Shown here one piece after another: positions 51,923 through 59,617 of a stretch of 64,000 bases of DNA. Made by a program: the position numbers and the translations under genes. This stretch comes from Bacteroidota bacterium (GTDB lineage: Bacteria; Bacteroidota; Bacteroidia; B-17B0; Aurantibacillaceae). The stretch is taken from positions 123,695 through 187,694 of the forward strand of contig PLYA01000076.1 in assembly GCA_003153315.1 (NCBI GenBank), written 5' to 3'. The notes under the pieces are model-generated. The model was not told the origin of the DNA. It was given only the letters and a program-made list of their open reading frames with translations, and ran no database searches. Position 1 is the first letter of the stretch. Every line of letters starts with the position of its first letter.

Positions 51923-53015
51923 ATGTTTACATCAGACCAGTTGAAAGATCTTCTGGAGCGCTCGCGGGCGTTGAGGAGGCATCTTTGACATCGACAGTAA
52001 GCTTCACGAAATAATTCAGGAAGAAGAAAAAACCCTTGCACCTGATTTTTGGAACGACGCCAAAAAGGCCGAACAGCTTTTGCGCGCCATAAAAATTAAA
52101 AAAGACTGGACTAACGCTTACGCCCAACTTACGGGTTTGGTTGATGATGTGAATACCCTATACGAGTTTCATAAAGCAGGCGAAGCCACCGCCGATGAAA
52201 CCGAACAACAATTTAAGCTTGCCTACAAAAAGCTGGAGAGCCTGGAGTTTAAAAACATGCTGGGCGGCAAAGAAGATGTGCTAAACTGCGTGGTAGAAAT
52301 AAACGCGGGCGCAGGTGGCACCGAAAGCTGCGATTGGGCAGCTATGCTGATGCGCATGTATATTATGTGGGCAGAAAAGAACGGTTGCACCGTATCTGAA
52401 AACGACCATCAGGATGGGGATGCAGCGGGTATTAAATCTGTCTCTTTGCAAATAGAAGGGGCTTATGCCTACGGCTATTTAAAAGGAGAAAACGGGGTGC
52501 ACCGCTTGGTGCGTATCTCTCCGTTTGATGCCAATGCCAAGCGCCACACCTCGTTTGCATCGGTGTATGTATATCCCATTATTGACGATACAATTGAAAT
52601 AAACATCCCTCCGGCTGATATTGAAATAAGTACAGCCCGCTCTGGTGGTGCCGGCGGACAAAACGTGAACAAGGTAGAAACCAAAGTATTAATAAAACAT
52701 TTGCCTACGGGCATACAGGTTATGTGTCAGATAGAGCGCTCTCAGCTGGGCAATAGAGAACGCGCCATGCAAATGTTGCGCTCGCAATTATACGAGATTG
52801 AAATGCGTAAGCGCAATGAAGCCCGACAAGCCGTAGAAGCAAACAAGAAAAAGATTGAGTGGGGCAGTCAGATACGGAACTATGTTTTTCACCCATACAA
52901 ATTGGTAAAAGATTTACGTACCGATTATGAAACCAGCGATGTGCAAGGCGTAATGGATGGCGATTTGGAAGATTTTATTAAAGCGTATTTAATGGAGTAT
53001 GGGGATAAACAGTAA
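51923..53015 (+). CDS. prfB: Peptide chain release factor 2, with programmed +1 frameshift
   Basis: Coding joins 51923-51985 (21 codons, '[21 protein letters not shown]') with 51987-53015, giving 363 aa. At codon 22 the frame meets TGA in the site CTT-TGA-C, preceded by AGGAGG, the standard prfB autoregulatory frameshift: scarce RF2 lets the ribosome slip +1. After the shift '[13 protein letters not shown]' continues the coiled N-domain. The stop-recognition 'SPF' is in '[13 protein letters not shown]', and the catalytic GGQ in '[13 protein letters not shown]'. It releases peptides at UGA and UAA. Confidence 0.96.
51977..51989 (+). promoter_or_regulatory. Programmed +1 frameshift site of prfB
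   Basis: CTTTGAC slippery sequence (51983-51989) with an AGG just upstream, part of the AGGAGG at 51974-51979. The spacing (three bases before CTT) matches the E. coli site. The frame after the shift is open for 342 codons. Confidence 0.95.
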
Positions 53016-53022
53016 TAATTTT

Positions 53023-53095
53023 GTCATTGCGAGGGAGGTACGACCGAAGCAATCGCTATTACAATTTGAGATTGCCGCGCTTCGCTCGCAATGAC
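53023..53095. repeat. Dispersed-type palindrome (GTCATTGCGAG...CTCGCAATGAC)
   Basis: The ends GTCATTGCGAG and CTCGCAATGAC are perfect inverted repeats, and the inner 'gaagcaatc' and 'gagattgcc' pair partly. This type of MITE-like palindrome is found dispersed in many bacterial genomes; only one copy is in this window. It lies 8 bases after the prfB stop and may also end its transcript. Confidence 0.75.
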
Positions 53096-53143
53096 AGTAC
53101 TGTTTAAAAGGAGTTCTAATTTAATTAATGAGTTTAATTAATT

Positions 53144-53151
53144 TATATTTG
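53144..53151 (+). promoter_or_regulatory. -7 element for the GNAT acyltransferase gene
   Basis: TATATTTG, 23 bases before the ATG at 53175. Confidence 0.5.
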
Positions 53152-53174
53152 TAGAAAATAGCAGCTGAGAGATT

Positions 53175-54179
53175 ATGTTGATGCAACCTATTATAGATAA
53201 AGTAAGCCGTAAGTTTATCTTAAATGAACTTACCCCTGAACGATTTGTACGTAAGACCAACAATGGCAATAACGAGATATATGTAATTACCCATCATGAT
53301 TCTCCTTACACCATGATGGAAATTGGTCGCCTACGCGAACTCACCTTTAGGTATGCAGGTGGTGGCACAGGCAAAAGTTTGGATATTGATGAGTATGATG
53401 TTTCCTCTCACCCATACAAACAATTGTTGGTTTGGAACCCCGAGCATAAAGAAATTGTGGGGGCTTATCGTTATATTAAATGCAGAGAAGCAGGTTATAA
53501 AAACGGACAAATAGATTTAGCTACTACCGAGTTGTTTAAATTCTCGCCAACCTTTTATAATAAATATTTGGATAAGACCATAGAGCTTGGGCGTTCTTTT
53601 GTGCAACCCAGTTACCAGCCCGGTGAGCAATTCAGGAAAGGGTTGTTTTCTTTAGATAACCTGTGGGATGGTTTGGGTGCTATTATTATTGATAACCCCG
53701 ATTGTCATTATTTCTTTGGTAAGGTAACCATGTACACCCATTTTAATAAAGAAGCGCGCGATATGCTGCTTGCCTTTATGAAATACTATTTTCCGGACAA
53801 AGAAAAGATGGTAAAGCCTATCCGCTCTGTAAAAGGCAGAAGAGTAACCGCCTTTGTAAAAAGGGTAGTTTCTCCCAACAAAAGAAGCGCAAAAGTAGCC
53901 GCTTTTCTAAAGAGCATAGAAGGCTTACCCTATAAAGACGGACACATGATTTTAAACCAACACGTGCGCGAATTGGGAGAGCATATCCCGCCTTTGGTAA
54001 ACGCCTACATGAACTTATCCCCTACCATGAAAACTTTTGGAACAGCTATTAACAAAGACTTTGGCGGTGTAGAAGAAACGGGTATTATGGTTTGCATTAA
54101 TGACATTTATGAGTCGAAAAAACAAAGGCACGTAGATTCGTACAAGAAAGAATTAGAGAGCAGAAATCATGCAGGTTAA
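53175..54179 (+). CDS. GNAT-family N-acyltransferase (OlsB/GlsB-like)
   Basis: 334 aa. It matches the acyl-homoserine-lactone-synthase-like GNAT group used for ornithine or glycine lipids: 'MEIGRLRELTFRYAGGGTG', 'LLVWNPEHKEIVGAYRYI', 'ELGRSFVQPSYQPG' and 'DNLWDGLGAIIIDNPDC'. In Bacteroidota, GlsB makes N-acyl-glycine for glycine lipids; here the amino acid acceptor is not certain. Such genes are often labelled 'hemolysin'. No GlsA-like O-acyltransferase is adjacent. The stop lies 11 bases inside engB, so the two are coupled. Confidence 0.8.
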   Translation: MLMQPIIDKVSRKFILNELTPERFVRKTNNGNNEIYVITHHDSPYTMMEIGRLRELTFRYAGGGTGKSLDIDEYDVSSHPYKQLLVWNPEHKEIVGAYRYIKCREAGYKNGQIDLATTELFKFSPTFYNKYLDKTIELGRSFVQPSYQPGEQFRKGLFSLDNLWDGLGAIIIDNPDCHYFFGKVTMYTHFNKEARDMLLAFMKYYFPDKEKMVKPIRSVKGRRVTAFVKRVVSPNKRSAKVAAFLKSIEGLPYKDGHMILNQHVRELGEHIPPLVNAYMNLSPTMKTFGTAINKDFGGVEETGIMVCINDIYESKKQRHVDSYKKELESRNHAG

Positions 54180-54783
54180 TAGTGCAGATTTTGCCATAAG
54201 CAGTACCAACGTAGATAAATGTCCTAAAACACATTTCCCCGAATTTGCTTTTATAGGAAGAAGTAATGTAGGGAAGTCCTCGCTCATTAATATGCTGTGT
54301 AATAAGAAGATTGCGCACACATCTGTTAAGCCCGGTAAAACAAGGCTCATTAATCACTTCCTTATTAATAATGCCTGGTATGTAGTTGACTTACCCGGTT
54401 ATGGCTATGCCAAGGTTTCTAAAACCGACCGAGTTGAGTTTGAAAAGTTTATCTCATTCTATATCCTCGAAAGAAAGAATTTAGTCTGTTTATTTGTATT
54501 GATTGATTCACGCTTGCCATTGCAAGCTATAGACGCGCAGTTTATGCAATGGCTGGCAGAAAACGAAATACCCTTTTGTATTATCTTTACTAAAACTGAT
54601 AAGCTTTCTAAAACAGAGTTACAAAAGAACATAGCACACTTTGAAAAACAAATGTTACTTACCTGGGAGTTTATGCCGGGATATTTTATATCCTCTGCCG
54701 AAAAGAAAACGGGTAAAGAAGAGGTTTTAGATTACATACATGAGAATATAGTTGAATACAACAAGAGTTTGCAGAAGAAGTAA
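54169..54783 (+). CDS. engB: Ribosome-biogenesis GTPase YsxC/EngB
   Basis: 204 aa. G1 'GRSNVGKSSLIN', G2 Thr in 'VKPGKTRLI', G3 'DLPGYG', G4 'TKTDK' and G5 'SSAEKKT' are in order. It is needed for late 50S assembly. The start is inside the preceding acyltransferase gene, and rimO follows 3 bases after the stop, so acyltransferase-engB-rimO form an operon. Confidence 0.96.
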   Translation: MQVNSADFAISSTNVDKCPKTHFPEFAFIGRSNVGKSSLINMLCNKKIAHTSVKPGKTRLINHFLINNAWYVVDLPGYGYAKVSKTDRVEFEKFISFYILERKNLVCLFVLIDSRLPLQAIDAQFMQWLAENEIPFCIIFTKTDKLSKTELQKNIAHFEKQMLLTWEFMPGYFISSAEKKTGKEEVLDYIHENIVEYNKSLQKK

Positions 54784-54786
54784 GGC

Positions 54787-56100
54787 ATGAAAACCAAATC
54801 GCTTAAAAAAAATAAAGTAAATGTAGTAACCCTTGGTTGCAGCAAAAACATTGTAGATAGCGAAGTTTTAATGGGGCAATTACGTGCCAACAAATTTGAT
54901 GTAGAACACGAAGGCGAAGATAACGACCATCAAATTGTAATTATTAACACCTGTGGTTTTGTAGATAATGCCAAGCAAGAAAGCATAGATACTATCCTTC
55001 AATATGTGAAAGCTAAAAAAGCCGGACAGGTAGAAAAGGTGTATGTTACCGGTTGTTTAAGTGAACGCTATAAAGACGATTTGGAAAAAGAAATCCCTGA
55101 TGTGGATGCTTATTTCGGTACAAGAGATTTACCGAAACTACTAAAAACCTTAAAAGCAGATTACAAGCACGAGTTGGTTGGCGAACGTTTACTTACTACT
55201 CCGTCTCATTATGCTTACTTAAAAATATCCGAGGGTTGCGACAGACCTTGTTCTTTTTGCGCTATTCCTTTAATGCGTGGTGGGCATGTCTCTGTTCCAA
55301 TAGAAGATTTGGTAAAGCGTGCCGAAACACTAGCTGCTAAAGGAACTAAAGAGTTACTACTAATTGCGCAGGACCTTACCTATTATGGGTTGGATATTTA
55401 TAAGAAACGCGAACTCGCCAATTTATTAGATAAATTAAGTGATGTTAATGGTATCGAGTGGATACGTTTACATTACGCCTTTCCAAGTGGTTTTCCCATG
55501 GAAGTGTTTGATGTAATGAACCGCAAAAAGAATATATGCAATTATCTGGATATGCCCTTGCAACACATTAGTGATAATATGTTGAAGAGTATGCGCAGGG
55601 GAATTACCAAACAAAAAACTATTGATATTGTAAATCAGATTCGTGATAAAGTACCGGGTATTGCTTTGCGTACTACGCTAATTGCTGGTTACCCCAGTGA
55701 GACAGATAAAGACCACGAAGAAATGCTAGAGTGGGTTGCTAATACTCGTTTTGACAGATTAGGTATATTCACTTATTCACACGAAGAGAACACACATGCG
55801 CATCTTTTAAAAGATGATGTATCTCCCAAAGTAAAAAAGCAACGAGCTGATGCAGTGATGAAAGTCCAACAGGAAATATCGTTTGAGTTGAACCAACAAA
55901 AGGTTGATAAGGTGTTTAAAACCATTATAGACCGTAAAGAAGGCGAGTACTTTATTGGTCGTACTGAGTTTGACAGCGCCGATGTGGATAACGAAGTACT
56001 TATAAAAGCTGACAACAAAGCTTATTTATCTATAGGAAGTTTTGTTGATGTGAAAATTAACGAAGCCACTGATTTTGATTTATATGGAACTATGATTTAA
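54787..56100 (+). CDS. rimO: Ribosomal protein S12 methylthiotransferase RimO
   Basis: 437 aa. The N-terminal MTTase domain has cluster cysteines in 'TLGCSKNIVDSEV', 'INTCGFVDNAKQE' and 'TGCLSERYK'. The radical SAM core is 'SEGCDRPCSFCAIPLMRGG' (CxxxCxxC), and the C-terminal ~65 residues form a TRAM domain. It methylthiolates an aspartate of S12. Motif details fit RimO rather than MiaB. A strong hairpin follows 49 bases later. Confidence 0.95.
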   Translation: MKTKSLKKNKVNVVTLGCSKNIVDSEVLMGQLRANKFDVEHEGEDNDHQIVIINTCGFVDNAKQESIDTILQYVKAKKAGQVEKVYVTGCLSERYKDDLEKEIPDVDAYFGTRDLPKLLKTLKADYKHELVGERLLTTPSHYAYLKISEGCDRPCSFCAIPLMRGGHVSVPIEDLVKRAETLAAKGTKELLLIAQDLTYYGLDIYKKRELANLLDKLSDVNGIEWIRLHYAFPSGFPMEVFDVMNRKKNICNYLDMPLQHISDNMLKSMRRGITKQKTIDIVNQIRDKVPGIALRTTLIAGYPSETDKDHEEMLEWVANTRFDRLGIFTYSHEENTHAHLLKDDVSPKVKKQRADAVMKVQQEISFELNQQKVDKVFKTIIDRKEGEYFIGRTEFDSADVDNEVLIKADNKAYLSIGSFVDVKINEATDFDLYGTMI

Positions 56101-56149
56101 TAAACAGACATAGTCTGAAAATTATTTTAGAGAATTAATCCCATTTGAC

Positions 56150-56177
56150 AAAAGCGTACTATTTTTAGTACGCTTTT
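56150..56177 (+). terminator. Strong hairpin after rimO, directly before the MBOAT start
   Basis: AAAAGCGTACTA-TTTT-TAGTACGCTTTT is a perfect 12-bp stem ending 3 bases before the TTG start of the MBOAT gene. It is a likely terminator for the engB-rimO transcript, and it would also sit in any leader of the MBOAT mRNA. Confidence 0.75.
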
Positions 56178-56180
56178 ATT

Positions 56181-57848
56181 TTGAACGAATTTTTTCAAAA
56201 CATATTACAAACTATTGTTGCTTACCAGCAGGATAAACCCTTGTTATTTACCCAGTTGTTTTTCTGGTTATTCTTTTCAGTAGTTCTTTTCTTCTATTCG
56301 TTTTTATATAAATTCAGTAAAGCGCGTACCGTTTATTTATTTTTAGTGAGCTTGTTTTTCTATTACAAAACAAGCGGCGTGTTTATTGTGCTTTTACTCT
56401 TTACCATTTGCAGCGATTATTGCTGGGGATGGCTTATACACAAGGCGAAGAAAAATTATGCAAAAAGAATATTTGTTACCTGTAGTGTTTGTATTAATCT
56501 CTTTTTGCTCGGGTATTTTAAATACGCCTATTTCTTTACCGAGAGTTCCAATCAATTGTTTAGCACACACTATACATTCTTTAATCACTTCTCGCATTTC
56601 AGTAATTCATTTTTCAGTACTGGTTTTAGTGTAGATAAATTAATTCTTCCGGTAGGTATTTCTTTTTTCACTTTTCAATCACTGTCCTACATCATTGATT
56701 TATACAGAGAGAAAGTACAACCCGTAAAGAATATTTTTGAATACGGCTTTTTTGTTTGCTTTTTCCCACATCTGGTGGCAGGTCCTATAGTAAAGGCACA
56801 CGAGTTTTTATATCAGATACACCAACCATACAATCTTTTAAAAACAGAATTTGGTTTAGCTGTGTTCTGGATATTAAACGGACTTGCCAAAAAAGTAATG
56901 GCAGATTATATAGGCGTAAACTTTGTCGATCGAATTTTTGAGAACCCTAATTATTATAGTGGTTTAGAAGTTCTCTTAGGTATATTTGGTTACTCATTAC
57001 AGATATATGCCGATTTCTCAGGTTATACTGATATTGCTATAGGGGTTGCGTTGTTGTTAGGTTTTCGCTTAAAGACAAATTTTAAATCGCCATACAAAGC
57101 ACAAAACACCAGCGAGTTTTGGCAACGTTGGCACATCTCGTTATCCAGTTGGTTAAAAGAATATTTATACATCCCGCTTGGCGGTAACCGAAAGGGAACC
57201 GTGGGTTCTTATATCTGCATTGTTATTTTGTGCAGCGTGTTTATTTTGCTTAGCGGCAAGGTTTGGTTGTTTCTTTTGCTTCCGGGCTTGGCATTGCTGT
57301 TCGGCGTGCTCATGTATTTCTTTGCAGGATTTAAAAAGGCATTAAATACAAACATTAATTTAATGATAACCATGTTGCTGGGTGGTTTGTGGCATGGCAG
57401 CAGCTGGATGTTTATGATTTGGGGCGGCTTAAACGGATTGGGGCTGGTGCTGCATAAACTATGGTTACGAATTTCTCCGTTCAAAAACTCTACCAACTTC
57501 TTTATAAAAGTTTTATGTGTATTATTAACACTGGTGTTTATAAGCTTTACGCGCATTTGGTTCCGAAGTGATGATTTAGAAACCGTAAACGATATGTTCG
57601 ATAGGATACAAAATCATTTTGGATTTGATTTATTGCTACCCGTATTGGTTTCATACAGAACGGTGTTGTTGGTTATGCTTGCGGGTTATCTCATCCACTG
57701 GTTGCCCGAAAGATTTAAAACAGGATACCGAACTATTTTTAGCAATACCCCCATTTCGATAATGGGAGTAGGAGTTGTATTGGCAGTACTTTTATTATAT
57801 CAGGCAATGAGTGCAGATATGCAGCCTTTTATTTACTTTCAGTTTTAA
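56181..57848 (+). CDS. MBOAT-family membrane O-acyltransferase (AlgI/DltB-like)
   Basis: 555 aa, about 12 membrane helices. The start is TTG; no ATG or GTG gives the full N-terminus ('NEFFQNILQTIVAYQQDKPL'), so TTG is accepted. Signatures: 'FFPHLVAGPIVKAHEFL', 'DFSGYTDIAIGVALLLGFRL', 'NTSEFWQRWHISLSSWLKEY' and the catalytic-His segment 'GGLWHGSSWMFMIWGGLNG'. Such enzymes move acyl groups across the membrane to a polysaccharide or teichoic-type polymer; the partner esterase (AlgJ/X-like) is not adjacent. The 12-bp hairpin just upstream could hide the start codon region. Confidence 0.9.
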   Translation: MNEFFQNILQTIVAYQQDKPLLFTQLFFWLFFSVVLFFYSFLYKFSKARTVYLFLVSLFFYYKTSGVFIVLLLFTICSDYCWGWLIHKAKKNYAKRIFVTCSVCINLFLLGYFKYAYFFTESSNQLFSTHYTFFNHFSHFSNSFFSTGFSVDKLILPVGISFFTFQSLSYIIDLYREKVQPVKNIFEYGFFVCFFPHLVAGPIVKAHEFLYQIHQPYNLLKTEFGLAVFWILNGLAKKVMADYIGVNFVDRIFENPNYYSGLEVLLGIFGYSLQIYADFSGYTDIAIGVALLLGFRLKTNFKSPYKAQNTSEFWQRWHISLSSWLKEYLYIPLGGNRKGTVGSYICIVILCSVFILLSGKVWLFLLLPGLALLFGVLMYFFAGFKKALNTNINLMITMLLGGLWHGSSWMFMIWGGLNGLGLVLHKLWLRISPFKNSTNFFIKVLCVLLTLVFISFTRIWFRSDDLETVNDMFDRIQNHFGFDLLLPVLVSYRTVLLVMLAGYLIHWLPERFKTGYRTIFSNTPISIMGVGVVLAVLLLYQAMSADMQPFIYFQF

Positions 57849-57856
57849 GTGTAAGA

Positions 57857-58138
57857 TTAATTACTCTCGTAATCAGATTTTAGAAACTCTTTCCAATCAC
57901 CAAGGTTAGCAATTACCTGTAGCTGACGGTATGTGGTATGAAACAAATTCTCATCCTCTTGCGCATTCAATAAATTAATACGATAGTTATCGTAGTTATG
58001 TAAAGCACGCTTTTCATCTTTAGACAATGTAATGCCAGAAAATTCTTTCTCGCGCAAATCATTAATACTGGCTTCTCCGCCAATGCTTTTCTTAGTAAAA
58101 AGTTCTGTAAGGTTCTTTATTTTAGAGTTCAATTCCAC
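57857..58138 (-). CDS. Small conserved-type hypothetical protein
   Basis: 93 aa, GTG start. Charged and helical ('MELNSKIKNLTELFTKKSIG', 'GDWKEFLKSDYESN'); no signal peptide or known domain. It is convergent with the MBOAT gene (8-base gap). A CAAAGCTA (minus TAGCTTTG) 4 bases from the start would give an almost leaderless transcript if it is the promoter. No function is proposed. Confidence 0.6.
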   Translation of the reverse strand: MELNSKIKNLTELFTKKSIGGEASINDLREKEFSGITLSKDEKRALHNYDNYRINLLNAQEDENLFHTTYRQLQVIANLGDWKEFLKSDYESN

Positions 58139-58142
58139 AATG

Positions 58143-58150
58143 CAAAGCTA
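58143..58150 (-). promoter_or_regulatory. Candidate -7 element for the 93-aa gene
   Basis: TAGCTTTG on the minus strand, only 4 bases from the GTG start. If used, the mRNA is leaderless; otherwise the match is chance. Confidence 0.3.
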
Positions 58151-58233
58151 AAATAATTTCGCATAGTTCAATGTGGTTTAGACAGGTTCTTTATAAACAT
58201 GATTTTGTTAATAGAGCTAGTTCTGCAACTACA

Positions 58234-58995
58234 CTAATCTAAAAAAGCTACTTCTTTAAAGTTAAACTTCAGGGTTTGGTTTTGTTGGTCGGTTAGTATA
58301 AGTAAGCCATTTTCCTCAATTTGGATAATTTTTGCGCTAAAGGTTTGGTTATTTACCTTATAATTTGCCCATTGGTTAAACTTATAAAGCTGCTGCAAAT
58401 AGGTTTGGGTTATTTTAGTAACGTTGGCTTGTTTAAGAGTTAGATATATTGCTTCAAAATGTTTGCAAAACAGGTGCAACAATTCTTTTACATCAAACTC
58501 CTTTTTAAGCAAAACAGCTAATGAGGTGGTTTGTTTATTAATACCCGCAAAATTTAGCTGATTGATATTAATGCCTACGCCAATTACAGAGCTTTGGAGG
58601 TAGTTTCTTCTTAAAATATTCTCTATCAATATACCTGCTATCTTTTTCTTGTTAACCAAAATGTCATTAGGCCATTTAATTTTTATGTCATAAAGGCTTA
58701 TATCTAAAAATTCTGTCAGCATGTTAAAAACGGCCAGTGAGGTTATTTTACTCAGATAAAATTGCTTATCGGCAGGTAAAAAACCCGGGTGCAAAACCAC
58801 CGAAAAAGTAAGGTTTTTACCGCTTTCAGCATGCCACGTATTGCCTACCTGTCCCCGTCCTTTGGTTTGTTTATTGGTAAAAACAATCGTCCCATCTACA
58901 ACAGGTATTTTTTTAAGTAAATTAGTGGCATAAGTATTGGTAGACTCTGTTTCATCTAAATTAATCATGTTCTGTCCCACAAAAAGCGTATCCAT
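58234..58995 (-). CDS. birA: Biotin--[acetyl-CoA-carboxylase] ligase
   Basis: 253 aa, without an N-terminal DNA-binding domain, so it is a ligase only and not a repressor. 'DETESTNTYATNLLKKI' begins the catalytic core, 'TKGRGQVGNTWHAESGKNL' is the biotinyl-AMP loop, 'KWPNDILVNKKKIAGILIEN' holds the catalytic lysine region, and 'GVGININQ' follows. It biotinylates carboxylase carrier proteins. It is divergent from rsfS across 76 bases. Confidence 0.95.
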   Translation of the reverse strand: MDTLFVGQNMINLDETESTNTYATNLLKKIPVVDGTIVFTNKQTKGRGQVGNTWHAESGKNLTFSVVLHPGFLPADKQFYLSKITSLAVFNMLTEFLDISLYDIKIKWPNDILVNKKKIAGILIENILRRNYLQSSVIGVGININQLNFAGINKQTTSLAVLLKKEFDVKELLHLFCKHFEAIYLTLKQANVTKITQTYLQQLYKFNQWANYKVNNQTFSAKIIQIEENGLLILTDQQNQTLKFNFKEVAFLD

Positions 58996-59003
58996 ACCAT
59001 CGG

Positions 59004-59011
59004 CAAAAATA
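59004..59011 (-). promoter_or_regulatory. -7 element for birA
   Basis: TATTTTTG on the minus strand, 9 bases before the birA ATG. Four bases separate it from the rsfS element on the other strand. Confidence 0.45.
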
Positions 59012-59015
59012 ATGT

Positions 59016-59023
59016 TATCTTTG
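59016..59023 (+). promoter_or_regulatory. -7 element for rsfS
   Basis: TATCTTTG, 48 bases upstream of the rsfS ATG. Paired back-to-back with the birA element. Confidence 0.5.
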
Positions 59024-59071
59024 CATGATGTGCCTTTGGGTAAAAAAATAAAGTGATTTACTAAATATTAT

Positions 59072-59596
59072 ATGGCAAAAACCACCAAGAAAGCAGTTGT
59101 AAAAAAAGTTACTAAAAAATCGTCAGTTAAAAAAATTGCAGTTAAAAAGTCTTCAAGCAAAAAAGCTGCTGTTAAAAAGGTTGTAGTTAAAAAGGCTCTT
59201 GCTAAAAAAGCAGCGACAAAGAAAATTGCGCATAAAGGAGAGCCCAAAGCAAAACTTACAAACCCTTTGTTAGTTAGTATTATAGACGGTTTGGAAGAAA
59301 GGAAAGCAAAAAATATTGCCGTTTTAGACCTTAGTAATATTCCTAATCGTTCTTTCGATTATTTTGTGATTGCCGATGCAGAGTCTTCTACTCATGTGGA
59401 TTCTATCGCATCTTCAGTTGAAGAAACAGTTAAAAAACAATTAAACGAACGCCCCTTTCATACCGAAGGTTGGGAAAACTCTGAATGGATTTTATTAGAC
59501 TACGTAAACATCATGGTGCATGTGTTTCAGCAACAAACACGTGATTTTTACCGTTTAGAAGAATTATGGGCAGATGCTGAAATAACCAGATTTTAA
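59072..59596 (+). CDS. rsfS: Ribosome silencing factor RsfS with histone-H1-like N-terminal tail
   Basis: 174 aa; the usual RsfS is ~110-130 aa. Residues ~60-174 form the RsfS/Iojap domain ('NPLLVSIIDGLEERKAKNIA', 'FDYFVIADAESSTHVDSIAS', 'SEWILLDYVNIMVHVF', 'RDFYRLEELWADA'). Residues 1-58 are almost only Lys, Ala, Val, Ser and Thr in repeats like 'VKKVTKKSSVKKIAVKK', as in bacterial histone-H1-like proteins. The domain binds uL14 and blocks subunit joining during starvation. The tail could add rRNA or DNA affinity. First gene of rsfS-ftsH-cdsA. Confidence 0.93.
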   Translation: MAKTTKKAVVKKVTKKSSVKKIAVKKSSSKKAAVKKVVVKKALAKKAATKKIAHKGEPKAKLTNPLLVSIIDGLEERKAKNIAVLDLSNIPNRSFDYFVIADAESSTHVDSIASSVEETVKKQLNERPFHTEGWENSEWILLDYVNIMVHVFQQQTRDFYRLEELWADAEITRF

Positions 59597-59617
59597 TTAA
59601 AATATTGATATAATACC

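Noticed and set aside
51923..51988. prfB as a pseudogene because of the TGA at codon 22
   Set aside because: The TGA sits in the standard CTTTGAC frameshift site with AGGAGG upstream, and the remaining frame is intact.
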